Origin: Clostridium gallinarum
GTDB lineage: Bacteria; Bacillota; Clostridia; Clostridiales; Clostridiaceae
Assembly (NCBI RefSeq): GCF_014836325.1
Contig: NZ_JACSQZ010000036.1
Location: forward strand, 1-37,150
DNA: 37,150 nt
Reading direction: 5' to 3'
A program made the position numbers and the translations under genes. This document shows, one piece after another, positions 7,600 through 15,650 of the stretch (positions are counted from its first letter, which is position 1; every line of letters begins with the position of its first letter). The notes beneath the pieces are model-generated. The model searched no databases. It had not been told where the DNA came from and worked only from the letters and a program-made list of their open reading frames with translations.

Positions 7600-8049
7600 T
7601 TATTTTTGTTCACTATCATTTTGCTTTAATAAATCTCTAATTTCAGTTAGTAACTCTTGTTCTATTGTAAGCTTTGGTTCCTCTTCTTTTATCTCTTCTT
7701 CATTACTTTCATCTTTCTTCTTTTTATTTAATTTAGAAACTACCTTAATAAATATAAAGATTGATAATGCTATAATAAAGAAATCTACAACATTTTGAAT
7801 AAAAGCACCATAATTTAATGTAACAGCAGGGTTGTCTCCTATTGCTGGTTTTAATATGTATACAAGATCTTTAAAATCAACTCCACCAGTTATAGCTCCA
7901 ATTGGGGGCATTATTATATCATTTACTAATGACGATACTATCTTATTAAAAGCTCCCCCAATAATAACCCCAATTGCTAAGTCTAGTACATTTCCCTTTA
8001 ATGCAAACTCCTTAAATTCTGTTATAAACTTTTTACCTTTTTCATTCAT
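7600..8049 (-). CDS. mscL: large-conductance mechanosensitive channel MscL
   Basis: A membrane tension-gated pore that releases solutes on hypo-osmotic shock. The N-terminal [23 protein letters not shown] is the amphipathic helix plus first membrane helix of Msc[17 protein letters not shown] continues the conserved region, and a second membrane helix ([21 protein letters not shown]) lies around residues 85-106. The charged tail, rich in Lys and Glu, ends in a helix ([17 protein letters not shown]), as in pentameric MscL cytoplasmic bundles. The length of 149 residues is normal. The ATG is preceded by GGAGGTTTTTTT. It appears to be a single-gene unit, with a copy of repeat family 2 right upstream. 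Confidence 0.95.
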   Translation of the reverse strand: MNEKGKKFITEFKEFALKGNVLDLAIGVIIGGAFNKIVSSLVNDIIMPPIGAITGGVDFKDLVYILKPAIGDNPAVTLNYGAFIQNVVDFFIIALSIFIFIKVVSKLNKKKKDESNEEEIKEEEPKLTIEQELLTEIRDLLKQNDSEQK

Positions 8050-8067
8050 AAAAAAACCTCCAATCTA

Positions 8068-8210
8068 AATGTAGAATGTAGAATTAAGAATTTAAAATTA
8101 AAGTTGCTTTGCATAGCAAAACATAAATTATATGTTTTAAAAGTATCTTTATGTAAAAATCCGAAGGATTTTTTCATTAATTCTTCATTCTTAATTTTTA
8201 ATTTTTCATT
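8068..8210. repeat. repeat family 2, copy 1
   Basis: The ends carry imperfect inverted copies of AATGTAGAATTAAG...AAATTAA. Inside are the hairpin GCTTTGCATAGCAAAAC (8106-8122) and the hairpin AAAAATCCGAAGGATTTTTT. Related copies lie near 11564, 19481 and 31613. It sits directly upstream of mscL and downstream of the small Cys-rich gene. Confidence 0.65.
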
Positions 8211-8227
8211 ATAAAAATGTTTTATTT

Positions 8228-8392
8228 TTATTCAAAGGTTAATATAGATTCTGTTTCTCTACAGTATTTAACGCATATACATTGTCCTAAATGCCTTGGA
8301 CATTTATAACATAGACATCCAGTGTCATCCCCATTGCATGTTTTCTTATGTTCTGGACAGTAATTACAATTTACTCCATTTCCTGCTGGCAT
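8228..8392 (-). CDS. 54-residue cysteine-rich small protein
   Basis: An open frame from ATG at 8392 to TAA at 8228-8230. The ribosome binding site GGAGGTGAT is excellent and well spaced. The product begins MPAGNGVNCNYC and contains nine cysteines, at positions 9, 12, 19, 26, 28, 31, 38, 40 and 44, in C-x2-C, C-x-C and C-x2-C spacings plus two histidines, followed by an acidic tail ending in TFE. The density of cysteine and the absence of a signal peptide suggest an intracellular metal-binding (zinc or iron-sulfur) mini-protein. I do not recognise a named family. It lies between mscL and bofA on the same strand. Confidence 0.75.
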   Translation of the reverse strand: MPAGNGVNCNYCPEHKKTCNGDDTGCLCYKCPRHLGQCICVKYCRETESILTFE

Positions 8393-8603
8393 TTTATCAC
8401 CTCCATATAGTAAATTAATAAATATATTCTATCATACAGAAAAAAAATTAATAGTAACAAACATTATAAATTTTCATATATTGATGATATAAGAAGCTTT
8501 CACTCATTAATAAAAACTTCTAACTCCCATCTATAAAAGTTTAGGGAACTTTTAGTTCCCTCTCTCAAAATAAGAGGTTATTTAAATAACTTTATAATAA
8601 ATG

Positions 8604-8675
8604 GAAGTATTAAAATATCATATCCAGGTTCCGTCGCAAGATCTAGGTCATCTTGCTATGATATTTTAATACTTC
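8604..8675 (+). repeat. repeat family 1, copy 5
   Basis: GAAGTATTAAAATATCAT pairs perfectly with ATGATATTTTAATACTTC. The loop is CCGTCGCAAGATCTAGGTC, a slightly altered form of the family loop. The arms belong to the same class as copies at 5123 and 18137. Confidence 0.8.
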
Positions 8676-8705
8676 AAAACTTAATAATAAAGATTATAAA
8701 CATAA

Positions 8706-8748
8706 AAGGTGGAATATCTCACTAAATAATCGTGAGATATTCCACCTT
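8706..8748 (-). terminator. terminator after bofA
   Basis: A perfect 17-bp stem: AAGGTGGAATATCTCAC at 8706-8722 and its complement at 8732-8748, with a 9-base loop. On the minus strand it is followed by TTATG, so the T run is short, but the stem is very stable and lies 18 bases past the bofA stop. Confidence 0.7.
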
Positions 8749-8765
8749 AGTTTTATAATTATAAA

Positions 8766-9014
8766 TTATAGAAATAACTGAAATATTACTAAAAATATAA
8801 CTCCAGGAACTCCTAAGAATCCAGCTATTAAAGCTGTTATCCAATTGATTCCTATAGCGAATCCAAAATAAGATCCAACTAAATTAGTTAAATATAATAA
8901 TACTATACCTATTACTCCATTTAGTAATATTTTAAGTGGCCATTTTAAAACTTTTATTATTAAATAAAGAAGCACTAAACCTATTAGACCATATAATATT
9001 AAATTTAAATCCAT
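8766..9014 (-). CDS. bofA: BofA family protein (pro-sigma-K processing inhibitor)
   Basis: An 82-residue protein made almost entirely of three hydrophobic segments, with NGVIGIVLLYLTNLVGSYFG in the middle and ITALIAGFLGVPGVIFLVI at the C-terminus. That last motif is the BofA signature. In Bacillus subtilis BofA sits in the outer forespore membrane and holds back the SpoIVFB protease that activates sigma-K. Its place at the end of dnaX-ebfC-recR-yaaL matches Bacillus gene order and strengthens the call. In many clostridia SpoIVFB control differs, so the exact role here is uncertain. The ATG follows GGAGGGG. Confidence 0.85.
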   Translation of the reverse strand: MDLNLILYGLIGLVLLYLIIKVLKWPLKILLNGVIGIVLLYLTNLVGSYFGFAIGINWITALIAGFLGVPGVIFLVIFQLFL

Positions 9015-9058
9015 ATAATCCCCTCCATTTAATTATTATTCATTACCTAAAAATTTTA

Positions 9059-9316
9059 TTAATCTATTTTTCTTAAATCTCTACTTTTAGCAATACTTAT
9101 TAAATAATCATATCTTGTTTTTGCAGCATCTTCAGCATGAATTGCTAATTCTATTAATTTAGGATCACTAACATAATTAAATAATGCCCCTGCTACTTCC
9201 ATCTCTTTTATTGTATCTGTAATATTATTTAACAAGGTAATATCATCTTCACTATATTCTCTCTTGATCTTATCTGTATCTTTAAATAATAAATCTAAAA
9301 TAAATTTTTTATTCAT
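9059..9316 (-). CDS. yaaL: DUF2508 family protein (YaaL)
   Basis: A soluble, highly charged 85-residue helical protein of the DUF2508/YaaL family, of unknown function, found between recR and bofA in Bacillus. The text ITDTIKEMEVAGALFNYVSDPKLIELAIHAEDAAKTRYDYLI fits that family's length and pattern in pieces (AGALFNYVSDP, ELAIHAEDAAKTRYDYL). I chose the ATG at 9316: the ribosome binding site GGAGG at 9323-9327 is 6 bases upstream of it, while the alternative TTG two codons earlier touches the site and could not be used. It is 44 bases upstream of bofA and probably cotranscribed with it. Confidence 0.82.
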   Translation of the reverse strand: MNKKFILDLLFKDTDKIKREYSEDDITLLNNITDTIKEMEVAGALFNYVSDPKLIELAIHAEDAAKTRYDYLISIAKSRDLRKID

Positions 9317-9403
9317 TTTCAACCTCCTAAATAATTCCTATTACAATACTGTCCATTTTCTATTTGAATTATTCAAAGAAGTTCAAAATTTATAATACAA
9401 CTT

Positions 9404-10939
9404 TTACATTAAAGGAGAAAATACCCTTAATATAGCTGTGATAAATTTATTTGACCATTTTATCTTATTACAATCCTCTAAAGTAATTTCTTGACAAGCT
9501 TTTAATGTCTCTAAGAAATCTTTCTTAATTTCTAAAACAGATTTAGTTTTATACAATAATACCCCATTTTCAAAATGTAAATAAAGACTTCTATAATCCA
9601 TATTTATAGTTCCAACTACACCTATTTTATCATCTGATACAAAAGTTTTTGAATGTATAAATCCTGGTGTATATTCATATATCTTTACTCCAGCTTCTAT
9701 TAATTGAGCATAATTTGCTCTGGTAACTAAATGCACATACCACTTATCTTCTATATGAGGAGTTACTATTATAACTTCTACTCCATTTTTAGCAGCTAAC
9801 CTTAAAGCTGTTACTAATTCATTGTCTACTATCAAGTATGGAGTATTTATATAAATGTAATCTTCTGCTTTATTTATAATATTTAAATATACATACTCTC
9901 CCACAGTTTCATCATCTAAAGGACTATCTCCATAAGGTTGAACATATCCATCATTATCAAATATACCTTCATAATTTATGTTAGGCTTATACTTTTCATA
10001 ATCTTCTTTTTCACCACAGGTAAATTGCCATGCTTGAAGAAACATAATAGTTAAATTCCAAACTGCATCTCCTTTTAATATTATAGATGCATCCTTCCAA
10101 TGACCAAAACGTACTATTTCATTAATATATTCATCAGCTAAATTTATTCCACCAGTAAAAGCTGTATGACCATCAATTACAGTAATTTTTCTATGATCTC
10201 TATTATTCATTATTACTGATAAAAATGGTACAAAAGGATTAAACACTAAACACTTTATTCCTTTTGCTCTTAACTTTTCATAATATTTATATGGTAAGGT
10301 TTGAAGGCATCCCATATCATCATATATTAATCTGACTTCTACACCTTCCTTTACTTTTTCCTCCAAGATTTCTAAGATGCTATTCCACATAACTCCTTCT
10401 TGAATTATAAAGTATTCCATAAATATATATTTTTTAGCTTTTCTTAACTCTTTTTTTAATTCTTCAAAGAATTCTTCTCCTGGTGATAAGTATTTAGTTA
10501 TTGTATTTTTATAAATTGGGCTTTCTCCATAATTATTTAAATATCTAACTTGATTTGCAAAGGACTTATCATCCTTTTCAATTTCATTTAAAATATCTTC
10601 ATCTTGTATTAAATATTTTGATGTTTCTTTATAAATATTACTTACTCTAGATCTAAACTTTTTAGTAGTTCTTCTAGATCCAAATAACAAGTAAAATAAT
10701 CCTCCAAAAACAGGAACAAGTAAAACTGGTATTACCCAAGCTAACTTATAAGATGGATTATCCTTTGTACTTAATATATAAATAACTGCAAAGATACTTA
10801 TAGCAGTGAATAGTACATATAAATAAAGAAACGATTCTGATAACTTCCATATTGTAAATATTAAAATGCTAAGTTGAATGAATATAAGTAGCCCAACAAT
10901 AACCATTCTACTAAATAAGAATTTTAATAACTTTCCCAT
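9404..10939 (-). CDS. cls: cardiolipin synthase (phospholipase D family)
   Basis: Joins two phosphatidylglycerol molecules to give cardiolipin and glycerol at the membrane. Two N-terminal membrane segments (about residues 11-31 and 37-56) precede another hydrophobic stretch at 66-86. Two HKD catalytic motifs follow: HRKITVID at 249-256 and HSKTFVSD at 429-436, each with its downstream GG/IN element (TGGINLADEY and GTINMDYRSLYLHFENG). The length of 511 residues is standard for bacterial Cls. It sits between recR and yaaL, where Bacillus has no gene, so it interrupts otherwise conserved order. The gap to recR is only 10 bases, so the two are likely cotranscribed. Confidence 0.95.
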   Translation of the reverse strand: MGKLLKFLFSRMVIVGLLIFIQLSILIFTIWKLSESFLYLYVLFTAISIFAVIYILSTKDNPSYKLAWVIPVLLVPVFGGLFYLLFGSRRTTKKFRSRVSNIYKETSKYLIQDEDILNEIEKDDKSFANQVRYLNNYGESPIYKNTITKYLSPGEEFFEELKKELRKAKKYIFMEYFIIQEGVMWNSILEILEEKVKEGVEVRLIYDDMGCLQTLPYKYYEKLRAKGIKCLVFNPFVPFLSVIMNNRDHRKITVIDGHTAFTGGINLADEYINEIVRFGHWKDASIILKGDAVWNLTIMFLQAWQFTCGEKEDYEKYKPNINYEGIFDNDGYVQPYGDSPLDDETVGEYVYLNIINKAEDYIYINTPYLIVDNELVTALRLAAKNGVEVIIVTPHIEDKWYVHLVTRANYAQLIEAGVKIYEYTPGFIHSKTFVSDDKIGVVGTINMDYRSLYLHFENGVLLYKTKSVLEIKKDFLETLKACQEITLEDCNKIKWSNKFITAILRVFSPLM

Positions 10940-10949
10940 ATAATCACCT

Positions 10950-11546
10950 TTATATTTCTTTTCTACCTTCTAAGGCCTTTGAAAGAGTTACTTCATCAGC
11001 ATATTCTAAGTCTCCTCCAACTGGAATACCTGATGCTATTCTAGTTACTCTAATATCTAAAGGTTTTAATATTCTAGAAATGTACATTGCTGTTGCTTCC
11101 CCTTCAATATTAGGATTTGTTGCAAGTATTACTTCTTTTACATCTGCACTCATTCTTGCAACTAGCTCTCTTATTCTAATATCTTGCGGTCCTCTTCCCT
11201 GCATTGGAGAAAGATTACCATGTAAAACGTGATAAGTTCCATTATATTCTTTAACTTTTTCCATAGTCATTATATCTTTTGGTTGCTCAACTACACAAAT
11301 TATATCCTTATCTCTACTTGGATTAGAGCATATTGCACAAGGATCTGAATCTGTAAAATTTCCACATATAGAACAATATTTTATAGTTCCTCTTGCTTTA
11401 ACTAGTGCATCCGCAAACTCTCTAACTTCATCTTGTGGAAGATTTAAAACATGTAATGCTAATCTTTGAGCTGTTTTTTGCCCTATACTTGGTAGCTTGG
11501 CAAACTCTTCAATAAGTTTTTCTATAGCAACTGGATAAAAATCCAT
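10950..11546 (-). CDS. recR: recombination mediator RecR
   Basis: Acts with RecO and RecF to load RecA on gapped DNA. I place the start at the ATG at 11546, giving 198 residues, the family's usual size; the in-frame GTG upstream overlaps the ribosome binding site GAGGTG. Features in order: an N-terminal helix-hairpin-helix ([18 protein letters not shown]), a four-cysteine zinc finger ([21 protein letters not shown]), and a Toprim domain ([30 protein letters not shown]). It ends with [27 protein letters not shown], the canonical C-terminus in pieces. It follows ebfC with a hairpin-rich gap of about 170 bases. Confidence 0.96.
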   Translation of the reverse strand: MDFYPVAIEKLIEEFAKLPSIGQKTAQRLALHVLNLPQDEVREFADALVKARGTIKYCSICGNFTDSDPCAICSNPSRDKDIICVVEQPKDIMTMEKVKEYNGTYHVLHGNLSPMQGRGPQDIRIRELVARMSADVKEVILATNPNIEGEATAMYISRILKPLDIRVTRIASGIPVGGDLEYADEVTLSKALEGRKEI

Positions 11547-11563
11547 AAAAATCACCTCACTTG

Positions 11564-11680
11564 AAATGTAAAATTAATGAAAAAACTCCCTTAGGAGTTT
11601 TTTTTGATTTAAATATTTTATTTTAGTAATTTGGAACAAATTACATCCATAATTCTTCATTTTTAATTATTAATTCTTAT
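11564..11680. repeat. repeat family 2, copy 2, with internal terminator hairpin
   Basis: AAATGTAAAATTAATG at the left and TTCTTCATTTTTAATTATTAATTCTT at the right edge (given here in overlapping short form: TTCTTCATTTTTAATTATT) form imperfect inverted ends. Inside, AAAAACTCC (11581-11589) and GGAGTTTTTTTT make a terminator-like hairpin that works in either direction. It lies between ebfC and recR. Confidence 0.5.
11579..11606 (-). terminator. possible terminator between ebfC and recR
   Basis: On the minus strand AAAACTCC, a 4-base loop and GGAGTTTTTTC form a short stem ending in T residues. Because recR, the next gene, starts only about 30 bases further on, this would partly uncouple it from dnaX-ebfC, or the hairpin may be read through. 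Confidence 0.5.
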
Positions 11681-11682
11681 TT

Positions 11683-11703
11683 GGGCTGTCTATTCGACAG
11701 CCC
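11683..11703. other. hairpin just past ebfC
   Basis: GGGCTGTC and GACAGCCC pair perfectly around TATTC, 13 bases downstream of the ebfC stop on the minus strand. No T run follows on that strand, so it may protect the 3' end or pause transcription rather than end it. Confidence 0.55.
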
Positions 11704-11715
11704 CTTGCTTTATCT

Positions 11716-12060
11716 TTAGAATAATCCTGGTATGTTCATTCCACCAGTTAATTTTCCCATTTTGTTTGCGCTTTCTTCTTCTGCTTTTCTTAATGCTTCA
11801 TTTACTGCGCTTAGTACTAGATCTTCTAACATTTCAACATCATCAGCATCTACTACTTCTGGTTTTATATTTATAGAAACTATTTCTTTTTTACCATTTG
11901 CCTTTACAACTACGGCTCCGCCACCTACTGAAACCTCAAATTCTTTAGTTTCTAGGTCCTTTTGCATTTGCTCCATTTCCTTTTGAAGCTTTTGTGCTTG
12001 CTTCATTAGGTTATTCATATTTCCTCCCCCAAATCCGCCTGGGAATCCTCCTCTTGCCAT
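11716..12060 (-). CDS. ebfC: nucleoid-associated protein YbaB/EbfC
   Basis: A small DNA-binding protein that forms a tweezer-like dimer; its role is linked to the nucleoid and recombination and it nearly always follows dnaX. The Gly- and Met-rich N-terminus ([18 protein letters not shown]) is common in Firmicutes. It is followed by the coiled helix [17 protein letters not shown], then the strand region [18 protein letters not shown], and the C-terminal helix with [10 protein letters not shown] and GGMNIPGLF. The length is 114 residues. GGAGGATG sits before the ATG. The gap to dnaX is 113 bases. Confidence 0.95.
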   Translation of the reverse strand: MARGGFPGGFGGGNMNNLMKQAQKLQKEMEQMQKDLETKEFEVSVGGGAVVVKANGKKEIVSINIKPEVVDADDVEMLEDLVLSAVNEALRKAEEESANKMGKLTGGMNIPGLF

Positions 12061-12173
12061 AAAAACATCCTCCTTAATATAAAATCTATTCTTTATTATA
12101 TAGTATTTCTCTTTATTTTACTACCGTTATGACGTCATTAATCATATTTTTATTATACTTATTTATGTAGACA

Positions 12174-13796
12174 TTATTCATCTAAAATATCTACCATATC
12201 AGCACCTAATGACTCTATTAGCATAGCTTCTGTTGATTTTTCGGAATTTCCAGATGCTTCTTCAACTTCAAACACTATCTTCATATCTTCCCTAAATATT
12301 TCTGCTAATACTTCTTGTATAACAGCTTTATTTTCAGGCTTTTCTAATCTATCTTTATTAAACTTATATTGATCTTCATATTCTATAGTTAAAATTCCAT
12401 TCTTACACTCTACAGGTTTTCCAGTAACCATAGAAGCATAAATTATCATCTTTCTTCTAGCTTTAAACCTTTCTAATATATCCTTCCAAGCCCTTTGAAT
12501 ATCACTTAATGTAACTTTAGAATTTTCATTACCAGATATATTAGTGTTTATAGAGCTTCTAACTTCTCTTTTAATTTCCTTCTGTACATTATCAGGTCTT
12601 TTATTTGAATCAGGATTTGGAGCTGCACTTACAACCTTAAGACTTCCATTTTTTAAGCCTTCCTCTAATTTATTTATTCTACTTAAAATAACTTCATTAG
12701 AAGTGTCATACTCTATTTTACACATTTTTATTATCGCAAGTTCTAAATATAATCTAGCTTGCTTACTAAGCTTAGCATTTACCTCTGTTTCTTGAAGTAT
12801 TCTAATATATCTCATAACTTCTTCTGCCCTAAGCTTTGCTGCCTGTTCTTTAATTAAAGCTATATTTTCCTCTGACATATCTAATACTTCCTCTGGATTA
12901 TTAGTAACCTTAGCCATAAGAATATTTCTATAATGGCTTACTAAATCCTTAATAAATAAGTAAATATCCTTTCCTGCATAAACAACTTCATCTATTATAC
13001 TTATAGATTTTTCAACATTTCTTTGAATAACTGCATTAGTTAAATTAAATAAATGATCATTAGTAACAAGCCCTAACATGCTTATAAGAACATCATATTC
13101 TACTGCACCATTTCCCATAGATATTGCTTGATCTAATATACTTAATGCATCTCTCATAGCTCCATCGGAAACTCTTGCAATTAAATTTAAACTTCTATCA
13201 TCAGCTAATGCATTTTGCTCAGTAACTATTTTTCTAAGTCTTCCTGTAATTTCATTATTATTTATTCTTTTAAAGTCAAATCTTTGACATCTAGATAAAA
13301 TAGTAATAGGTAGCTTTTGTGGATCTGTAGTTGCCAAAATAAATATTACGTTCTTTGGCGGCTCTTCTAATGTCTTTAAAAAAGCATTTACAGCCCCAGT
13401 AGATAGCATATGAACTTCGTCCATTATATAAACCTTATATCTAGCTTCTTGTGGTGGATACTTAACATCATCAATGATATCTCTAATTTTATCAACACCA
13501 TTATTAGATGCAGCATCAAGCTCTGTAACGTCAATAGCTAACCCATCATTTATCTTTTGACACATTTCACACTTATTACAAGGCTCTCCATCATGTAAAT
13601 CAAGACAATTTAAAGCCTTAGCAAAAACCTTAGCTGTTGTAGTTTTACCAGTTCCTCTAGTTCCACAGAAAAGATATGCATGAGCTATCCTATCATTTAA
13701 TATCTGATTCTTAACTGTAGTAGTTATATGTTCTTGACCAACTATATCATAAAAGTTTTGTGGTCTCCATTCTCTATATAAAGCTGTATATCCCAT
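12174..13796 (-). CDS. dnaX: DNA polymerase III subunits gamma/tau
   Basis: The ATPase of the replicative clamp loader. The Walker A motif GTRGTGKT is at 45-52, a zinc module uses Cys64, 73, 76 and 79, the Walker B-like DEVH is at 126-129 (MDEVHML), and the SRC sensor motif ends at residue 170. The C-terminal part after about residue 365 is the tau-specific, low-conservation region, where the Gly/Asn/Lys-rich linker gives way to LSDIQRAWKDILERFKARRKM, a conserved tau motif. The 540-residue size is usual for clostridia. I see no clear slippery site for a shortened gamma form. It starts the dnaX-ebfC-recR-(cls)-yaaL-bofA order. A TATAAT-like box lies near 13870 on the minus strand. Confidence 0.96.
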   Translation of the reverse strand: MGYTALYREWRPQNFYDIVGQEHITTTVKNQILNDRIAHAYLFCGTRGTGKTTTAKVFAKALNCLDLHDGEPCNKCEMCQKINDGLAIDVTELDAASNNGVDKIRDIIDDVKYPPQEARYKVYIMDEVHMLSTGAVNAFLKTLEEPPKNVIFILATTDPQKLPITILSRCQRFDFKRINNNEITGRLRKIVTEQNALADDRSLNLIARVSDGAMRDALSILDQAISMGNGAVEYDVLISMLGLVTNDHLFNLTNAVIQRNVEKSISIIDEVVYAGKDIYLFIKDLVSHYRNILMAKVTNNPEEVLDMSEENIALIKEQAAKLRAEEVMRYIRILQETEVNAKLSKQARLYLELAIIKMCKIEYDTSNEVILSRINKLEEGLKNGSLKVVSAAPNPDSNKRPDNVQKEIKREVRSSINTNISGNENSKVTLSDIQRAWKDILERFKARRKMIIYASMVTGKPVECKNGILTIEYEDQYKFNKDRLEKPENKAVIQEVLAEIFREDMKIVFEVEEASGNSEKSTEAMLIESLGADMVDILDE

Positions 13797-14410
13797 AAAA
13801 TCCTTCCTTATTAATTATTTTTCTTTACATAAGTTAATTATTATCTAATTATTTTTAAACCTTTATTTAATTATAGACTAAAGCCTCCAATTAATGAAGT
13901 TTTAAAAAATGAAAGTTTTCGATTTCAATCTTTCATCCCTTCAAAAAAATCTTGCAAGTTACAACTTTTAATCCTTCATGAAATTTTCAACGTTTTTCCC
14001 TCATGTTAATTTATATATTTTTTTCTAATTTTTATCGTTAAATTTTAAACAATAAGATTTTTATTTATATTTATTTTCTATAAAAGTTATATTAATACAT
14101 ATATTAAAAATAAATACCATTTTTGTTGTTAGCAAAAATTTATATTCCCACCTGTATAATTCTACTTAAATAAAATAGATAAACATTATATTCCTTACTT
14201 CGTCGCATGTGCTCCAAGTCAATCTCATACAATGTTTATCCATTTGCTCACTTAATGTAATAATACACTCCGCCATTAGATTTATTAATTTAGACCTTTA
14301 CAAGATAGTCTTAAAGTTTCCCTATTTAAAATATTATTATTCCTTCAACACTAAGGAATAATAATTACAGAAATCATGATTTAAAATATATTTTTATCAT
14401 TTTATACATA
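13797..14410. promoter_or_regulatory. upstream region of dnaX with repeat copy
   Basis: About 600 AT-rich bases without a credible gene. On the minus strand a TATAAT box lies near 13870-13875, with a weak -35 (TTCATT) 17 bases further upstream, a plausible dnaX promoter. Repeat family 1 copy 6 is at 14173-14245. Several imperfect AATGAAAG/CTTTCAT segments occur at 13905-13940. Confidence 0.4.
14173..14245 (+). repeat. repeat family 1, copy 6
   Basis: AAATAGATAAACATT pairs with AATGTTTATCCATTT with a single mismatch. The loop reads TTCCTTACTTCGTCGCATG and then TGCTCCAAGTC. It has the same arm class as copies at 3759 and 7481. Confidence 0.8.
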
Positions 14411-14445
14411 AAAAAAGGAGCTCAAATTTGAAATTGAACTCCTTT
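14411..14445 (-). terminator. orphan terminator downstream of a decayed gene
   Basis: On the minus strand AAAGGAGTTCAA pairs with TTGAGCTCCTTT (one mismatch) and is followed by TTTT. It sits 46 bases past the end of the remnant at 14491-14784, as if that region were once an expressed gene. Confidence 0.6.
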
Positions 14446-14490
14446 AAAAATTAAAATTTATATTTAATTAAATACTATTTAAATCACTAC

Positions 14491-14784
14491 TTACATTAAA
14501 GTTAAAATCATTTTATTAATATGATTCTTCATATCTAAAAAAATTAACTTACATCTATTTACGAATAAATATATTACTTTTTTTAACATTTTTGGATGTT
14601 TAGAAAGCAATAAATTGAACTTCTTCTTATAATTTAAAATTTAAATTGAAGGTTTTCAAATAATTTTCTTCAAAAATACGCTAAAAAAGGTCGCACTAAC
14701 CCAATTCTATAGTTTTGCAGCTATTTTTGACTGTAAATTACTATATAGAATTTCATTTTTTAATATATTTATATAAAATTCCAT
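14491..14784 (-). pseudogene. decayed small gene, unrecognised
   Basis: A good ribosome binding site (GAAGGAGAT) precedes the ATG at 14784. The reading frame MEFYINILKNEILYSNLQSK runs 25 codons to a TAG. Beyond the stop, coding-like sequence continues in other frames: YRIGLVRPFLAYF, then YKKKFNLLLSKHPKMLKK and VIYLFVNRCKLIFLDMKNH, before a stop at 14491 and a terminator at 14411-14445. I read this as one gene of roughly 95 residues broken by at least two frameshifts. Only the first frame is certain to be translated; a genuine 25-residue peptide is the alternative. I do not recognise the family. Confidence 0.4.
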
Positions 14785-14867
14785 ATTTTTATCTCCTTCA
14801 AAATTTCCAATTATATTTATATATTATATTATTATGCTAAAAAATTCAAGATTTTTATCAAATAAAA

Positions 14868-14901
14868 ACAGGAAGAAAGATAGTATAAAATAACTCTTTC
14901 C
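14868..14901. other. imperfect hairpin in the decayed zone
   Basis: GGAAGAAAGA and TCTTTCC at about 14870-14900 can pair around an AT-rich loop. It lies between the two gene remnants and might be the terminator of the upstream one, but it lacks a clear T run on the minus strand. Confidence 0.35.
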
Positions 14902-14979
14902 AATTTATTCTATTTGATCCCTAAATTTTAATATGTATTTTATAAATCTTTTTAATTAGATAATTTATAATTAAACCAA

Positions 14980-15187
14980 TTATATTTTTTCTTGTAGATA
15001 AGTTTCTATATCTTATGCATTAATTCTTCTTACCTCTTTAAACATTGAATCGGCTGCTATTAATGATAATAAATACCCTATCATGCTATCATTAGTATCA
15101 AATAAACATACTAAAGCAAAGTTACTTCAATAAACAGTATAAAAACATCAATTAAATAGCAATTTGAGTCTTTGATATATTAAACAT
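14980..15187 (-). pseudogene. second decayed small gene, unrecognised
   Basis: GGGAGAATACTT precedes an ATG at 15187, opening MFNISKTQIAI and then a stop after 11 codons. In another frame of the same stretch, FALVCLFDTNDSMIGYLL and SLIAADSMFKEVRRINA run on to a stop, followed in frame by DIETYLQEKI and another stop at 14980. The hydrophobic then amphipathic pattern suggests a small membrane protein that has suffered at least one frameshift and one nonsense mutation. The family is not recognised. It lies 34 bases downstream of the pyrophosphatase-like gene on the same strand. Confidence 0.4.
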
Positions 15188-15221
15188 AAGTATTCTCCCT
15201 TTTATTTTCATAATTATTAAC

Positions 15222-15560
15222 TTAATTATTATTCATTTTTATGGTTGTTAAAAAAAATCTTTCTTGAAATTCAACTAAAGCTTTTATTTGATCTTCATTA
15301 TATTTATTCTTTTCCTTACAAACCACTAATTTATCTTCATTATCGTTTTCTCTCTTTATTATAGCTACTACAAACCCATTATAATTATCTAAAGGTTCAA
15401 ATTCACCAATTATATATGCATCTATTTCTTCTCCATCTCCAGAAACAGTTCCCGGAATATATCCATAGTTAATAGGATAAAAGAATCTATGAGATGGATG
15501 CTTCGTGCCAAGCGGCCTATCTACTATAACCTTTACAAACCTTCCTAAATATTCTTCCAA
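15222..15560 (-). CDS. short inorganic pyrophosphatase-like protein
   Basis: 112 residues resembling the first two thirds of family I (Ppa) soluble pyrophosphatases. GRFVKVIVDRPLG opens the barrel, FFYPINYGYIPGTVSGDGEEIDAYIIG matches the Ppa core (given here in parts: FYPINYGYIPGT and GDGEEIDAY), and the metal site DGDxxD of E. coli Ppa appears as DGEEID, with Glu for one Asp. The C-terminal metal ligands of full-length Ppa (the second Asp/Asp/Lys set) have no evident counterpart. Short homologues like this occur in clostridia, so this is probably an intact member of that group rather than a truncation. Activity on pyrophosphate is uncertain. A GGAG-type site precedes the ATG. Confidence 0.7.
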   Translation of the reverse strand: MEEYLGRFVKVIVDRPLGTKHPSHRFFYPINYGYIPGTVSGDGEEIDAYIIGEFEPLDNYNGFVVAIIKRENDNEDKLVVCKEKNKYNEDQIKALVEFQERFFLTTIKMNNN

Positions 15561-15650
15561 CTTATTTCTCCTTCTCTTGTTTAATATATGTTGAAAACCT
15601 TAAACTCTTATCTATTACAATTATTTATATATTATAAAATTCACCAAAAT

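Larger units (their letters stand above)
8393..8765. other. intergenic region with three hairpins
   Basis: 373 bases between the Cys-rich gene and bofA. They hold a small hairpin AGGGAAC/GTTCCCT (8543-8561), repeat family 1 copy 5 (8604-8675) and the bofA terminator (8706-8748). The promoter of the Cys-rich gene should lie in 8400-8540. I see no further open frame with a ribosome binding site. Confidence 0.45.

Noticed and set aside
12174..13796. Programmed frameshift in dnaX giving a gamma form
   Set aside because: No AAAAAAG-type slippery run followed by a stop in the new frame is evident in the expected region.
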